Assembly (NCBI GenBank): GCA_049115935.1
Contig: JAGDZK010000019.1
Span: 1-64,000, forward strand
DNA length: 64,000 nucleotides
Source of the DNA: Bermanella sp049115935
Lineage (GTDB): Bacteria > Pseudomonadota > Gammaproteobacteria > Pseudomonadales > Oceanobacteraceae
Direction: 5' to 3'
In this document: positions 44,217 to 53,873 of the stretch, piece by piece
Layout of the letters: each line of letters starts with the position of its first letter
Position numbering within the stretch: position 1 is the stretch's first letter
Notes under the pieces: generated by a model
What the model was told of the DNA's origin: nothing
Database searches by the model: none
What the model saw: the letters and a program-made list of their open reading frames with translations, nothing else
Made by a program: the position numbers and the translations under genes

Positions 44217-45455
44217 TTATGAAAATGTATTCATAAGCCAGCCAATTAATAAGACCTGTGGCACCGTCACCAAGGGTAAAAATAACGCAATCTTCCAACT
44301 GCTCGTGGTGTCTTTCAATGCCATGATTTCTGTGTAATCCGTTGAAGCACCGGCCATTAAAAACACAAAACCATTACCGGGTGCTTTTGCTTGGTTTACT
44401 AAGTCAGCGGCAATGGGTGATGACCCTTCCGAGCACACTTCGATCACTGTGGTCGCCAGTAACGTTAAAAATAACCCGCTAATTGACGCACCAAACCAAA
44501 CACCAAATTGTTCAGGCTCAACAAACGCGCGAATCAAAGCAAGCAGCATCACACCAAATAAAACCCAGCGCACCACCATCTTAGACTCTTTCAACCCTTG
44601 CCAGAACATAGTAAACAAACTTGAAGGGGTAAAATGTTTCGCACTCATTTGAGATTTAACAGCAGGCCACAATTTAAAATCAGCATCTACTTCAGCGGTG
44701 GCAGGGTTCGATGGCAAGGTACCTTTTTTCACCAAGTAATCAAAAAACAAACCGCTTACCCAAGCAATCATCATCGAGCAAACAATGAAAAGCAGCGTGA
44801 ACGGCAAACCAACCAAGGCGATTAAAATCAACGTTAACGTAAATGAATTCCACGGACTGGCAATTAAAAATGCCATCACCTGACCAAGACTTGCCCCTTT
44901 GCGATAAAGACCCATGGCCACCATTAAAATACCGTGATTACACAAATCCAGCATTAACCCTGCCATTGTCGCCCTTACAATTCCCTTGCGACTGCCTGGC
45001 ACACCTAAAACAGCCATCACCATTTGGTTGGGTATTCGCCCAAGGGCACCCACTGCAAGTGCACCCAGCAAAATCCCCCACCACATAGTGTTCATCATTT
45101 CAAAGCTAGTGTGGGCCATAGTGGCTACGGTTTCAGGTAAAACATCATGTGCCGAAGAACCCATCACTACAAACAACACATACATGGGAAAAACAAATGC
45201 GATAGAACCCCACATAATCCAATCAAACGATTGCTTTGGGGCACAACAAGAAGCCGCCTGCTCTTCTTGATCACTTGGTGCAGAATAGCAAGATGCTACT
45301 TCTGGCTCTGAAGGTTTTGCGCAACATGAACTAGGCAATGAGCTCTCTTTATCGCTCGACTCACAGCATGGGCTTTTATTCTCAGTCTGACCAGTAGACG
45401 ACTGACAACCACCCTCATTTGAAACAGGTTCACCACCACCACAATGCTTTGACAT
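44217..45455 (-). CDS. SO_0444-type metal efflux permease with Cys-rich N-terminus
   Basis: This inner-membrane permease of 412 residues belongs to the DUF318/ArsP-like group (SO_0444 family, proposed Cu/Zn efflux). About eight to ten hydrophobic segments follow a soluble N-terminal tail of ~75 residues carrying nine Cys, several as CC pairs (SPCCES, SSCCAK, ASCCAP). Family-like segments are LDLCNHGILMVAMGLYRKGASLGQ, FLIASPWNS, EVCSEGSSPIAAD and MAGASTDYTE. The tail could bind soft metals and deliver them to the pore. A ribosome site (TTAGGAGG) is clear. Confidence 0.85.
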   Translation of the reverse strand: MSKHCGGGEPVSNEGGCQSSTGQTENKSPCCESSDKESSLPSSCCAKPSEPEVASCYSAPSDQEEQAASCCAPKQSFDWIMWGSIAFVFPMYVLFVVMGSSAHDVLPETVATMAHTSFEMMNTMWWGILLGALAVGALGRIPNQMVMAVLGVPGSRKGIVRATMAGLMLDLCNHGILMVAMGLYRKGASLGQVMAFLIASPWNSFTLTLILIALVGLPFTLLFIVCSMMIAWVSGLFFDYLVKKGTLPSNPATAEVDADFKLWPAVKSQMSAKHFTPSSLFTMFWQGLKESKMVVRWVLFGVMLLALIRAFVEPEQFGVWFGASISGLFLTLLATTVIEVCSEGSSPIAADLVNQAKAPGNGFVFLMAGASTDYTEIMALKDTTSSWKIALFLPLVTVPQVLLIGWLMNTFS

Positions 45456-45595
45456 ATAACCTCCTAAAAAAGCTAGGTTAATACGTTTGTTTTAAAACGC
45501 AATGCTCTTAATCAATGACACACCTTTTTTCCCATTATTTGAACAACGATAGATTTGGGTCTTAACTAATAGAACGTATATGTGGAGGACACACA

Positions 45596-46774
45596 ATGCA
45601 GCAAAAAATCCTGTTAACCTTAATAGTTGGCTTATTCGCAATGAGCCAAGCAATGGCTGAAGTCAAAATAAATGGCTTCGCTTCTGTCGTAACCGGTATT
45701 GATTTTGAAGAGGATGAACAATCCACTTACAACGATCGAACAGTAGACAACCTACAAGAATCAAAAGTGGCCCTTCAATGGTCAGCTGACTTAGGTGATG
45801 GCATGCGTTTTGTTGGCCAAACCATGGCCCGCGGCGATGCGGCTGAAGGTTTTCAGCTAAACTACGACTGGGCTTATTTTGATTTTAATATCGGCGACAG
45901 TTCAAAACTTAAGTTTGGCCGCTTGCGTATTCCTTTCTACAAGTACTCTGATTACCTTGATGTGGGTTATGCCTATCACTGGATTTCACCACCAGCATCT
46001 ATGTACAGCCTAACATTCTCAAATATGGACGGTATTGGTTTTCAACAAAACTTCCAAGCCCTAGGCATGGATCACGCATTGAACCTTGCAGTCGGTACCT
46101 ATCAGGGCATATTAGTTCTGGGGGAAGAAGAAGTTCAGAGCTCTCTTGAAAACCTAATTGCAATCAACTGGACAGCCACAATTGGTGACCATGAGTTTAC
46201 TGCGGCTTACGCACAAGCCGATACCTATGTGCCAGCAGCCGATGCAAAAGGGTTGGCAGCTGCTGCCAATGCAAGCGGAGGTGATGGTGATAAAGTTTTG
46301 ATTAATGGCGATTATGGTTTTTTTGTAGGTGTTGGCTACAAAGGCTCATTTGGTGACTTTACCGTATATTCTGAGTACAGCATCGTACAAATAAAAGATT
46401 CAGTATTTGCCGACACAGACGGTGGCTACCTCGGTGTGAGTTATTTAATGGATGAATATACTTATCACATCACATATGGGATGAGAAAAGCAGAGGAAAA
46501 AACCTACGCCGCATCCACTGATGCACTTGATTTAGGTGTGGCTGGCGGTGGCGCAGCTAACGGAACAACCGTAAACAGTACTGCTCGCTTTTTAGGTAAC
46601 GGTGACAGCACCACCATCACAGTTGGTGTTCGCAAAGATATAGGCATGAGCACAGCTATCAAAATGGATCTCGACCTATACACCGAAGACCGAGTTCAAG
46701 ATGCTTTAGCTGCCTCAACTTCAGAAGAGAAGAAAGCAACTGTACTTAAATTCGCTGTCGAAACCATGTTTTAA
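45596..46774 (+). CDS. Outer-membrane porin
   Basis: This exported beta-barrel of 392 residues has a signal peptide (KILLTLIVGLFAMSQAMAE) and alternating-strand sequence ending in a terminal Phe (KFAVETMF). LKFGRLRIPFYKYSDY and DWAYFDFNIGDSS resemble small gammaproteobacterial porins that occur beside phosphate-binding-like proteins. GTGGAGGA precedes the ATG. It lies 12 bases before the next gene. The substrate is unknown; phosphate or another anion is possible from the neighbour only. Confidence 0.82.
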   Translation: MQQKILLTLIVGLFAMSQAMAEVKINGFASVVTGIDFEEDEQSTYNDRTVDNLQESKVALQWSADLGDGMRFVGQTMARGDAAEGFQLNYDWAYFDFNIGDSSKLKFGRLRIPFYKYSDYLDVGYAYHWISPPASMYSLTFSNMDGIGFQQNFQALGMDHALNLAVGTYQGILVLGEEEVQSSLENLIAINWTATIGDHEFTAAYAQADTYVPAADAKGLAAAANASGGDGDKVLINGDYGFFVGVGYKGSFGDFTVYSEYSIVQIKDSVFADTDGGYLGVSYLMDEYTYHITYGMRKAEEKTYAASTDALDLGVAGGGAANGTTVNSTARFLGNGDSTTITVGVRKDIGMSTAIKMDLDLYTEDRVQDALAASTSEEKKATVLKFAVETMF

Positions 46775-46786
46775 GGAGGCAAGATC

Positions 46787-47206
46787 ATGAAATTATTATT
46801 AAGCTCAATTGTTCTTACCTCATCTTTGTTTTTGTCGGCATTTGCCACAGCAGAAATTGAGGTTATTGTGCACCCTTCAAATGGCGCTGCACTTGATCAA
46901 GACTCGATACAACGTATCTTTTTAGGTAAAACCCGTGCATTTCCTGGTGGCGGTGAAGCGGTTGCCATTAGTGCCAGTGAGGGCAGCCCAGAAGAAACTG
47001 AGTTCACTGAAAAGGTACTTTCAAAAACCCCAAAACAGTTAAAAGCGTATTGGGCTAAAATGGTATTTACCGGCAAAGGTACCCCGCCTCGCCAAGTAGA
47101 TAGCGCAGCTGAAATGGTTAAACTCATTTCTGCCAACCCTAACTTGATTGGATTCATTCCAGCAGGCACAGGTGGTGGCGGCGTAAAAGTGGTAGGTAAG
47201 TTCTAA
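46787..47206 (+). CDS. Small PstS-like periplasmic phosphate-binding-domain protein
   Basis: This exported protein of 139 residues has a signal peptide ending near FATAE. It comprises a half-size PBP-like (PstS family) domain: VHPSNGAALDQDSIQRIFLGKTRAFPGG is the usual opening, and LKAYWAKMVFTGKGTPPRQV and NLIGFIPAG follow. It is too short to be a full PstS. Its pairing with a porin is seen in related marine bacteria. AAGGAGG precedes the ATG. Confidence 0.82.
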   Translation: MKLLLSSIVLTSSLFLSAFATAEIEVIVHPSNGAALDQDSIQRIFLGKTRAFPGGGEAVAISASEGSPEETEFTEKVLSKTPKQLKAYWAKMVFTGKGTPPRQVDSAAEMVKLISANPNLIGFIPAGTGGGGVKVVGKF

Positions 47207-47209
47207 CGG

Positions 47210-47321
47210 ACGTTAGGCGTTAGACGTTAGACGTTAGACGTTAGACGTTAGACGTTAGACGTTAGACGTTAGACGTTAGACGTTAGACGTTAGACGTTAG
47301 ACGTTAGACGTTAGACGTTAG
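47210..47321. repeat. Tandem heptanucleotide repeat, 16 units of acgttag
   Basis: Sixteen uninterrupted 7-bp units occupy 112 bases; only unit two differs (gcgttag). The array starts three bases after the stop of the PstS-like gene and ends just before the terminator shared with metH. It contains no stop-free coding role and lies wholly in the 3' untranslated region. Confidence 0.97.
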
Positions 47322-47328
47322 ACAAAAT

Positions 47329-47361
47329 AAAAAGGTTGACCATTACTGGTCAACCTTTTTT
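47329..47361. terminator. Bidirectional terminator between the porin unit and metH
   Basis: The stem aaaaggttgacc / ggtcaacctttt has A- and T-rich flanks. It lies between convergent transcription units. Confidence 0.9.
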
Positions 47362-47388
47362 ATTTCACACAAATAATTAACGAATTAA

Positions 47389-50094
47389 TTAATCATCATA
47401 ACCCAGTGTTGGACGCAACCAACGTTCAGCTGTTTTGATATCCCAGCCTTTTTTATCTGCGTATTCTTCAACTTGGTCTTTATCAATTTTACCCAAAGCA
47501 AAATAACGGGCATCAGGATGTGCAAAATACCAGCCGCTCACAGATGATGCAGGATACATTGCAAAGCTATCGGTTAACTCACAACCAATTTCTTTGGTGG
47601 CATCTAACAAACTAAACAAGGTTGTTTTTTCACTGTGTTCAGGGCATGCAGGGTAACCCGGTGCAGGGCGAATGCCTTGGTACTTTTCAGAGATTAGCTC
47701 TGCATTTGTGAACGTCTCTTGCGGTGCATAACCCCAGTAATCTTTACGCACTTCAGCATGCAGCACTTCCGCAAACGCTTCAGCAAAACGATCCGCCAGC
47801 GCTTTAACCATGATAGCGTTATAGTCATCAAGCTTATCTTCATAGGTTTTAGCCAGTGCATCCGCTCCTTGGCATGTCACAACAAAAGCGCCCATGTAAT
47901 CGTTTACACCCGTGTCTTTTGGCGCAACAAAATCAGCCAGTGAACGATAAGGACGCTCAGCAGGTCGAGCGGTCTGCTGACGCAAGTGATAAAGATTCGC
48001 TTGTACATTACTGCGAGATTCATCGCTATAAATCTCAGTCATATCACCAGCAACACCCGCCGCTGGATACAAACCCATCACTGCGTGGCATTGGAAAGAT
48101 TTATCAGCAATGATTTTATCTAACATATCATTTGCATCTTTGAACAGCTTGGTGGCCTCTTCCCCTACTACCTTATCTTCTAAAATGCCTGGGTATTTAC
48201 CGTGTAATTCCCAAGTAATAAAGAAAGGTGTCCAGTCAAAATTCTCACGAATTTTTTCTAGTGGGTAATCACGAATAACCGTATTGCCAAGTTTTTTAGG
48301 GGTGACTGGATGGTAAGCTTTCCAATCTAAAGCACTGGTATTTTCGCGAATCACATTCAATGGCGTGAATGCTTTCTGCCCACGTTTTTTCGCATTTTTA
48401 TCACGGGCCGCTTGATACTCATCACGCAACTCTTGAATAAAGGTATTTTCAGTTTTGCTTAATAACGCACTGGCAACCGGCACAGATTTAGAGGCATCCA
48501 AAACGTGGGCGGTTACACCATCATACTCAGGCTCAATTTTAACCGCAGTATGAATTTTTGATGTGGTAGCACCACCAATCAACAATGGTTGTTTCATACC
48601 ACGTTGTTGCATCATTTGTGCGATGGTAACCATTTCATCAAGTGACGGTGTAATTAAACCAGACAAACCAATGATATCCGCGTTGTGCTTTTCAGCCGCC
48701 GCTAGAATATCTTCAGCTGGCACCATAACGCCCATATCGATTACTTCGTAGTTATTACAGCTCAGCACAACACCTACAATGTTTTTACCAATATCGTGCA
48801 CATCACCTTTAACGGTAGCCATGATAATCACGCCGTTGTTTTGGCTAACGTTACCAGAGCGTTTTTTCTCTTCTTCAATATACGGCAGTAGATACGCAAC
48901 CGCTTTTTTCATTACGCGCGCACTTTTTACCACCTGAGGTAAAAACATTTTACCGGCACCGAACAAGTCACCTACCACGTTCATGCCCACCATTAATGGG
49001 CCTTCGATGACTTCGATCGGTTTATTGGCTTCTTGGCGGGCTTCTTCTGCGTCTTCTTCGATAAATTCGGTAATGCCTTTCACAAGTGCATGGGTAATAC
49101 GCTCTTGTAATGTGCCTTCACGCCATTTTAATTTATCGCTTTCTTTTTGCTCAATTGATTGGCCTTTCAAAGATTCAGCAAAATCAACCAAACGCTCAGC
49201 AGCATCTTCACGACGATTTAAAACAACATCTTCAACGCGCTCTAATAAATCTTTAGGAATGTCATCATAAATGGTTAACATGCCCGCGTTTACGATACCC
49301 ATATCCATGCCATCTTTTATGGCGTGGTATAAAAATACCGAGTGCATGGCTTCACGCACGATGTCATTACCACGGAACGAGAACGACATGTTTGATACAC
49401 CACCAGACACCTTAGCACCTGGCAAGTTCTCTTTAATCCATTTAGTGGCCGCAAAAAAGTCCACACAGTAATTATCGTGCTCTGGAATACCGGTGGCTAC
49501 CGGGAAAATATTTGGGTCAAATACAATATCTTGCGGAGCAAAATTACACTTATCGACCAACACATCGTATGATTTTTTACAGATTTCAATACGACGCTCA
49601 TACGTATCCGCTTGGCCTTTTTCATCAAACGCCATCACAACCACAGCCGCACCATACATGTTAATGCGCTTCGCTTGCTCGATGAATTTCTCTTCACCTT
49701 CTTTTAACGAAATCGAGTTAACAATGGCTTTACCTTGAACGCACTTTAAACCTTCTTCAATGATTTCCCATTTTGATGAGTCAATCATGAAAGGCACACG
49801 AGCCACATCAGGCTCAGACGCTAATAGGTTTAAATAACGCTTCATGGCCGCTACGCCATCTAACATGGCGTCATCCATGTTTACGTCGATAATTTGTGCG
49901 CCGTCTTCAACTTGAGCACGGGCAATGTCTACCGCTTCTTCGTAGTTTTCTTCTTGGATTAAACGGGCAAACTTACGCGAGCCTGTTACGTTAGAACGCT
50001 CACCTACGTTAACAAAGCCGGTTGTCTTGTTTACCACTAATGGCTCAAGACCACTTAGCACCATATCTGGAACATTTTCATGTGTGTAACGCAT
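47389..50094 (-). CDS. metH: Cobalamin-dependent methionine synthase, folate/B12/activation part
   Basis: This is the larger piece of a split MetH (901 residues). It contains the pterin-binding domain (FVNVGERSNVTGSRKF, IDVNMDDAMLD), the cap and B12-binding domains with the cobalt-ligand motif DVHDIGKN, SGLITPSLDEM, and the SAM-dependent reactivation domain (GIRPAPGYPACPEH, SGWYFAHPDARYF). All domains after the homocysteine module are intact. The ATG overlaps the stop of the upstream gene as TAATG. The protein starts in the linker where MetH proteins normally continue from the Hcy domain, so this is a clean domain-boundary split. Confidence 0.95.
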   Translation of the reverse strand: MRYTHENVPDMVLSGLEPLVVNKTTGFVNVGERSNVTGSRKFARLIQEENYEEAVDIARAQVEDGAQIIDVNMDDAMLDGVAAMKRYLNLLASEPDVARVPFMIDSSKWEIIEEGLKCVQGKAIVNSISLKEGEEKFIEQAKRINMYGAAVVVMAFDEKGQADTYERRIEICKKSYDVLVDKCNFAPQDIVFDPNIFPVATGIPEHDNYCVDFFAATKWIKENLPGAKVSGGVSNMSFSFRGNDIVREAMHSVFLYHAIKDGMDMGIVNAGMLTIYDDIPKDLLERVEDVVLNRREDAAERLVDFAESLKGQSIEQKESDKLKWREGTLQERITHALVKGITEFIEEDAEEARQEANKPIEVIEGPLMVGMNVVGDLFGAGKMFLPQVVKSARVMKKAVAYLLPYIEEEKKRSGNVSQNNGVIIMATVKGDVHDIGKNIVGVVLSCNNYEVIDMGVMVPAEDILAAAEKHNADIIGLSGLITPSLDEMVTIAQMMQQRGMKQPLLIGGATTSKIHTAVKIEPEYDGVTAHVLDASKSVPVASALLSKTENTFIQELRDEYQAARDKNAKKRGQKAFTPLNVIRENTSALDWKAYHPVTPKKLGNTVIRDYPLEKIRENFDWTPFFITWELHGKYPGILEDKVVGEEATKLFKDANDMLDKIIADKSFQCHAVMGLYPAAGVAGDMTEIYSDESRSNVQANLYHLRQQTARPAERPYRSLADFVAPKDTGVNDYMGAFVVTCQGADALAKTYEDKLDDYNAIMVKALADRFAEAFAEVLHAEVRKDYWGYAPQETFTNAELISEKYQGIRPAPGYPACPEHSEKTTLFSLLDATKEIGCELTDSFAMYPASSVSGWYFAHPDARYFALGKIDKDQVEEYADKKGWDIKTAERWLRPTLGYDD

Positions 50095-51143
50095 TATTTG
50101 TCTCCCTCAGGTGCTGAGGTTAAAGCGGTAAAATTTTCAGGGAAAGGACGCGGCGCATATTCATCGGCTAAGTTTTTAAGTGCAGCAATGTGCGCAGGTG
50201 TGGTACCACAGCAGCCACCGATAATATTCACATGGCCTTCACTTAAGAATGGGCGAACCTGTTCAGCCATTTGCTCTGGGGTTTCATCATACTCACCAAA
50301 CTCATTCGGTAAACCCGCATTTGGGTGAGCCGAAATCAAACACGATGCATGTTTATCTAACATTTTAATATGCGGCAGCATGTCTTTTGCACCCAGTGCG
50401 CAGTTCAAACCAATGCTGGTTAAACCGCCATGCATCAGTGAAATCCAAAACGCCTCCGCAGTTTGACCAGAAAGTGTACGGCCACTGGCATCGGTAATGG
50501 TGCCCGAGATCATCACTGGGGTATCCAGCTTACGATCTTCTTTCATTTGCATAACGGCAAACAAAGCGGCTTTTGCATTTAACGTATCAAATACGGTTTC
50601 GATCATGATGATGTCTGTGCCGCCATCCATTAATGCGTCCGCTGCTTGACGATAAGCGGTAACCAATTCATCAAAGGTTACTAAGCGTTTGCCTGGGTCG
50701 TTAACATCTGGAGATATAGACGCTGTACGGTTTGTTGGCCCAAGACACCCCACTACAAAACGGGGCTGATCAGGGGTTTTAGCCGTCCAACGATCAGCAC
50801 TGCGACGCGCACACTTGGCTGATTCGAAGTTAATTTTATAAACCGCATCTTCAAGGCTGTAATCAGCCTGTGCAATAGTGGTACCACTGAAAGCATTGGT
50901 ACAAGCAAAGTCAGCACCTATGGCGAAGTAGCTATCGTGGATTTCTTCGATGATATCTGGGCGAGTAATCGACAGTAAATCGTTATTGCCTTTCAGTGGA
51001 CTTGGGTGATCTTCAAAGTGGCCTTTACGAAAATCCGCTTCTTCAAGTGGGTAACCTTGAATTGAGGTGCCCATAGCACCATCGAGCACCATAATGCGTT
51101 TTTGTAAGATGGAACCGAGTTCCTGAACAATTGAGCCAGCCAT
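50094..51143 (-). CDS. metH: Methionine synthase homocysteine-binding part
   Basis: This is the homocysteine S-methyltransferase module of MetH (349 residues). LDGAMGTSIQGY opens the barrel. The three zinc-ligand cysteines are present in IGLNCALGA and IIGGCCGTTP, so the module should be active. It ends with a natural stop followed at once by the ATG of the second part (TAATG). Together the two proteins total 1250 residues, close to the single-chain MetH length of ~1230. A frameshift in sequence or genome cannot be fully excluded. Confidence 0.95.
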   Translation of the reverse strand: MAGSIVQELGSILQKRIMVLDGAMGTSIQGYPLEEADFRKGHFEDHPSPLKGNNDLLSITRPDIIEEIHDSYFAIGADFACTNAFSGTTIAQADYSLEDAVYKINFESAKCARRSADRWTAKTPDQPRFVVGCLGPTNRTASISPDVNDPGKRLVTFDELVTAYRQAADALMDGGTDIIMIETVFDTLNAKAALFAVMQMKEDRKLDTPVMISGTITDASGRTLSGQTAEAFWISLMHGGLTSIGLNCALGAKDMLPHIKMLDKHASCLISAHPNAGLPNEFGEYDETPEQMAEQVRPFLSEGHVNIIGGCCGTTPAHIAALKNLADEYAPRPFPENFTALTSAPEGDK

Positions 51144-51283
51144 TGCCGCACCTAACTATAAAAAAATGGGCCAAATTATAGCAAAATCAAGTATTTACAG
51201 AAAGAGACCAACACTCAAGAGTAAGATGAGCCAATTTCACGTTAATAGGGCTTCTAGAAGAATAATTCTCATTTAATGCCCTT

Positions 51284-52351
51284 TCAGCCACTGGCCTTTT
51301 TAAACTGCAATGGCGATACACCACGCCAACGTTTAAAAGCATGACTAAAGTTTGCACCATCGGAAAACCCCAAGCGCTCGGCGATTTCCTCAAGTTGAAT
51401 ATTACCCGCTGACAATAACTCTTCCGCCATGGCACAGCGCACGCTATCTCTAATGGCGCGCCAACTGGTGTTTTGTGTTTTAAGTTGTCGGTGCAGCGTT
51501 CTTGACGTCATTGACAGCTTTTGTGCCACAAACTCCATGGATATTTGCATACCGTATTTAAGCATTAAGCTGCGAATTTCAAAGGCAACGCCAGTTAAGC
51601 TTTGCTTTTGCTCCAATAACGCTTGGCATTGCTGCTCACACATGGTGGCGGTTGCATCATTACCACGAGGCAAAGGCATATCTAAATACTGCCAATCAAA
51701 CTCAACATAATTGTGGGTTTGATTAAATAAGATTTCACCATCACTTGAAACATCTCTCACGCCAGCCTGATCAAAACCAATAGGCGTGGATGCTTTAAAA
51801 CCCAGTAAAAAGTGGGCCATTTGATCGGCAAATAAATCCCGCTGAATCACCATTAAAGCCCACATATCACGATACAAAGCCAATTGTGCTACGTCCCCTT
51901 GGCATTTAGGCGTGAACACAATTCGTGCTTTATCCGCTTTACGCACCAATTCGATATTGCAAAACGCATAAGTAAGATCAAGGTAACGCAGACCCATTTC
52001 AATGGCTTTATGAAGACTAGGGCTCGCCAATAATGCATAACCCCAAATGCCGTAACTGGTTAATTGGTAGTAACCACCTAATGCTTTACCTGTAGCGAAA
52101 GGTTCTGGGGTTAAACGGGCTAAGTTGGTTAACACCAAAAGCTCCTGCTCATCTTCAATATGGCAATGACTATCACTTAACTGCGATTGGTTGATACCTG
52201 AGCCTTCAAGCAACTGCTCAGTCAAAAACCCAGTACTCAGGCCATATTCAACAATTAAGCGCACGCTATTAATACTTCGCTGCACACCACCCCCAATACA
52301 CACAAAATGTCCGAAAATCACAAATATAAGTCTGATTATGGCATAGCCCAA
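51284..52351 (-). CDS. AraC-family transcriptional regulator
   Basis: This regulator of about 355 residues has an N-terminal arabinose-binding-like (PF12625-type) domain (LLEGSGINQSQLSD, GKALGGYYQLTSYGIWGYALLASPSL) and a C-terminal double helix-turn-helix (EFVAQKLSMTSRTLHRQL and IAERLGFSDGANFSHAFKRWRGVSPLQF). It is divergent from the monooxygenase operon at 52415 with only ~60 bases between starts, so it probably controls that operon. The translation start is uncertain; an internal Met would trim the first ~20 residues. Confidence 0.9.
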   Translation of the reverse strand: MGYAIIRLIFVIFGHFVCIGGGVQRSINSVRLIVEYGLSTGFLTEQLLEGSGINQSQLSDSHCHIEDEQELLVLTNLARLTPEPFATGKALGGYYQLTSYGIWGYALLASPSLHKAIEMGLRYLDLTYAFCNIELVRKADKARIVFTPKCQGDVAQLALYRDMWALMVIQRDLFADQMAHFLLGFKASTPIGFDQAGVRDVSSDGEILFNQTHNYVEFDWQYLDMPLPRGNDATATMCEQQCQALLEQKQSLTGVAFEIRSLMLKYGMQISMEFVAQKLSMTSRTLHRQLKTQNTSWRAIRDSVRCAMAEELLSAGNIQLEEIAERLGFSDGANFSHAFKRWRGVSPLQFKKASG

Positions 52352-52414
52352 CGCCCATAATCACCTTAAAGTAGGTAAATAATAAAAATTAAAGACAAAG
52401 CTTAAGAGACAAAC

Positions 52415-53866
52415 ATGCAAAAGATACGCTATTTAATTATTGGAGCTGGTTTTGGTGGTCTGGGTTTAGCTGCAAAACTCAAACAACAAAATGAAGACGA
52501 GTTCTTAATATGGGAAAAAGCAAACGATCTAGGCGGCTGTTGGCGTGACAACACCTACCCAGGTGCGGCATGTGATGTGCCCTCTCATTTATATTCTTAT
52601 TCTTTTGCACCCAAACATAATTGGTCTCATCGTTTTGCACCACAAGCTGAAATCCATCAATACCAACAAGATTTTGCTAAGCAATATCATCTACGTGAAC
52701 ATATTCGTTTTAATACAGAAGTGGCCAGAGCTCATTTTGATGAGTCGCTACAAAAATGGATAATTAATGACACTCAGGGCAATCAAATTTGTGCGCAGTT
52801 TTTAATTAGTGCAACAGGTCAGCTGAACCGACCTGCCTATCCAAATATCGAAGGCTTAAATACATTTAAAGGCCCTTTATTTCACTCAGCCACTTGGCAA
52901 CACAATGTGGATTTAAAAGGTAAAACCGTAGCGGTCATTGGTACTGGCGCATCGGCCATACAATTTATTCCTGAAATTGCCAAACAAGCCAAACAAATAA
53001 ACGTATATCAGCGCTCTGCGCCGTATGTCATATCAAAACCTGATCGTACATATTCAAAGCTTGAGCAAAAAATATATAAAATATGCTCACCACTTTTAAA
53101 ACTAAGCCGTCTAAAAACATACCTAACATTTGAAAGTCGCTTTGTGGCGTTTACATCGATGCAATGGCTGATGCATTTTATGAAATGGCAATGGCGTGGT
53201 TTTATGCATAAACACGTTAGCGACACTAAAAAACGTGAGCAGTTAACCCCTGACTATCAAATGGGTTGCAAGCGAGTATTAATATCAAATAACTTTTACC
53301 CAACCATGAATCAACCCCATGTGGCTATTTTAGATCAGGGCATTAAAGCCATTAATGAAACAGGTATCACAGATTTAAATGGGGAGCATGTAAACGCTGA
53401 CGTCATTATTTTAGGCACAGGCTTTACCGCCACACAGTTCTTATCACCCATGACCATAACGGGTTTAAACAACTTAAGCCTTAACCAAGCATGGCAAGAT
53501 GGCGCTGAAGCATATTTGGGCATGACACTTAATCAGTTCCCAAATTTATTCATCATGTATGGCCCCAATACAAACCTTGGGCATAACTCAATTTTATATA
53601 TGCTTGAAAGCCAGATGCAGTATATTTTGGATGCAACCAGCGCTGTGATTAACCACAAGCTTTCAGCCATAAACATGAAGCCCAGCGTGCAAACAGCGTT
53701 TAATAAAACCATTCAACACAAGGTGAATCACAGCGTTTGGAGCGAAGGTTGCACAAGCTGGTATAAAACCCAAAGCGGAAAAAATACGGTTAACTGGCCT
53801 GGCTTTACTTTTAGCTATCGTAAAATGAGCAAACAGTTTTCCCTTAACCAGTACGACGTAATCTGA
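52415..53866 (+). CDS. Flavin-containing (Baeyer-Villiger-type) monooxygenase
   Basis: This FAD/NADPH monooxygenase of 483 residues has a first Rossmann motif IGAGFGGLGLAAKL, the BVMO/FMO fingerprint FKGPLFHSATW near residues ~150-160, and a second Rossmann motif VIGTGASAIQFIPEI. LGTGFTATQF lies near the C-terminus. It probably converts ketones to esters or oxidises an organic substrate. It starts an operon with an SDR (7 bases later) and an esterase, a combination that fits alcohol to ketone to ester to hydrolysis. Confidence 0.9.
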   Translation: MQKIRYLIIGAGFGGLGLAAKLKQQNEDEFLIWEKANDLGGCWRDNTYPGAACDVPSHLYSYSFAPKHNWSHRFAPQAEIHQYQQDFAKQYHLREHIRFNTEVARAHFDESLQKWIINDTQGNQICAQFLISATGQLNRPAYPNIEGLNTFKGPLFHSATWQHNVDLKGKTVAVIGTGASAIQFIPEIAKQAKQINVYQRSAPYVISKPDRTYSKLEQKIYKICSPLLKLSRLKTYLTFESRFVAFTSMQWLMHFMKWQWRGFMHKHVSDTKKREQLTPDYQMGCKRVLISNNFYPTMNQPHVAILDQGIKAINETGITDLNGEHVNADVIILGTGFTATQFLSPMTITGLNNLSLNQAWQDGAEAYLGMTLNQFPNLFIMYGPNTNLGHNSILYMLESQMQYILDATSAVINHKLSAINMKPSVQTAFNKTIQHKVNHSVWSEGCTSWYKTQSGKNTVNWPGFTFSYRKMSKQFSLNQYDVI

Positions 53867-53873
53867 GGTCTAT

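Noticed and set aside
47210..47321. Possible CRISPR array
   Set aside because: Units are 7 bases with no spacers; it is a simple tandem repeat.
51144..51283. Cobalamin or SAM riboswitch before metH
   Set aside because: The short leader is too small and lacks the conserved boxes of either riboswitch.
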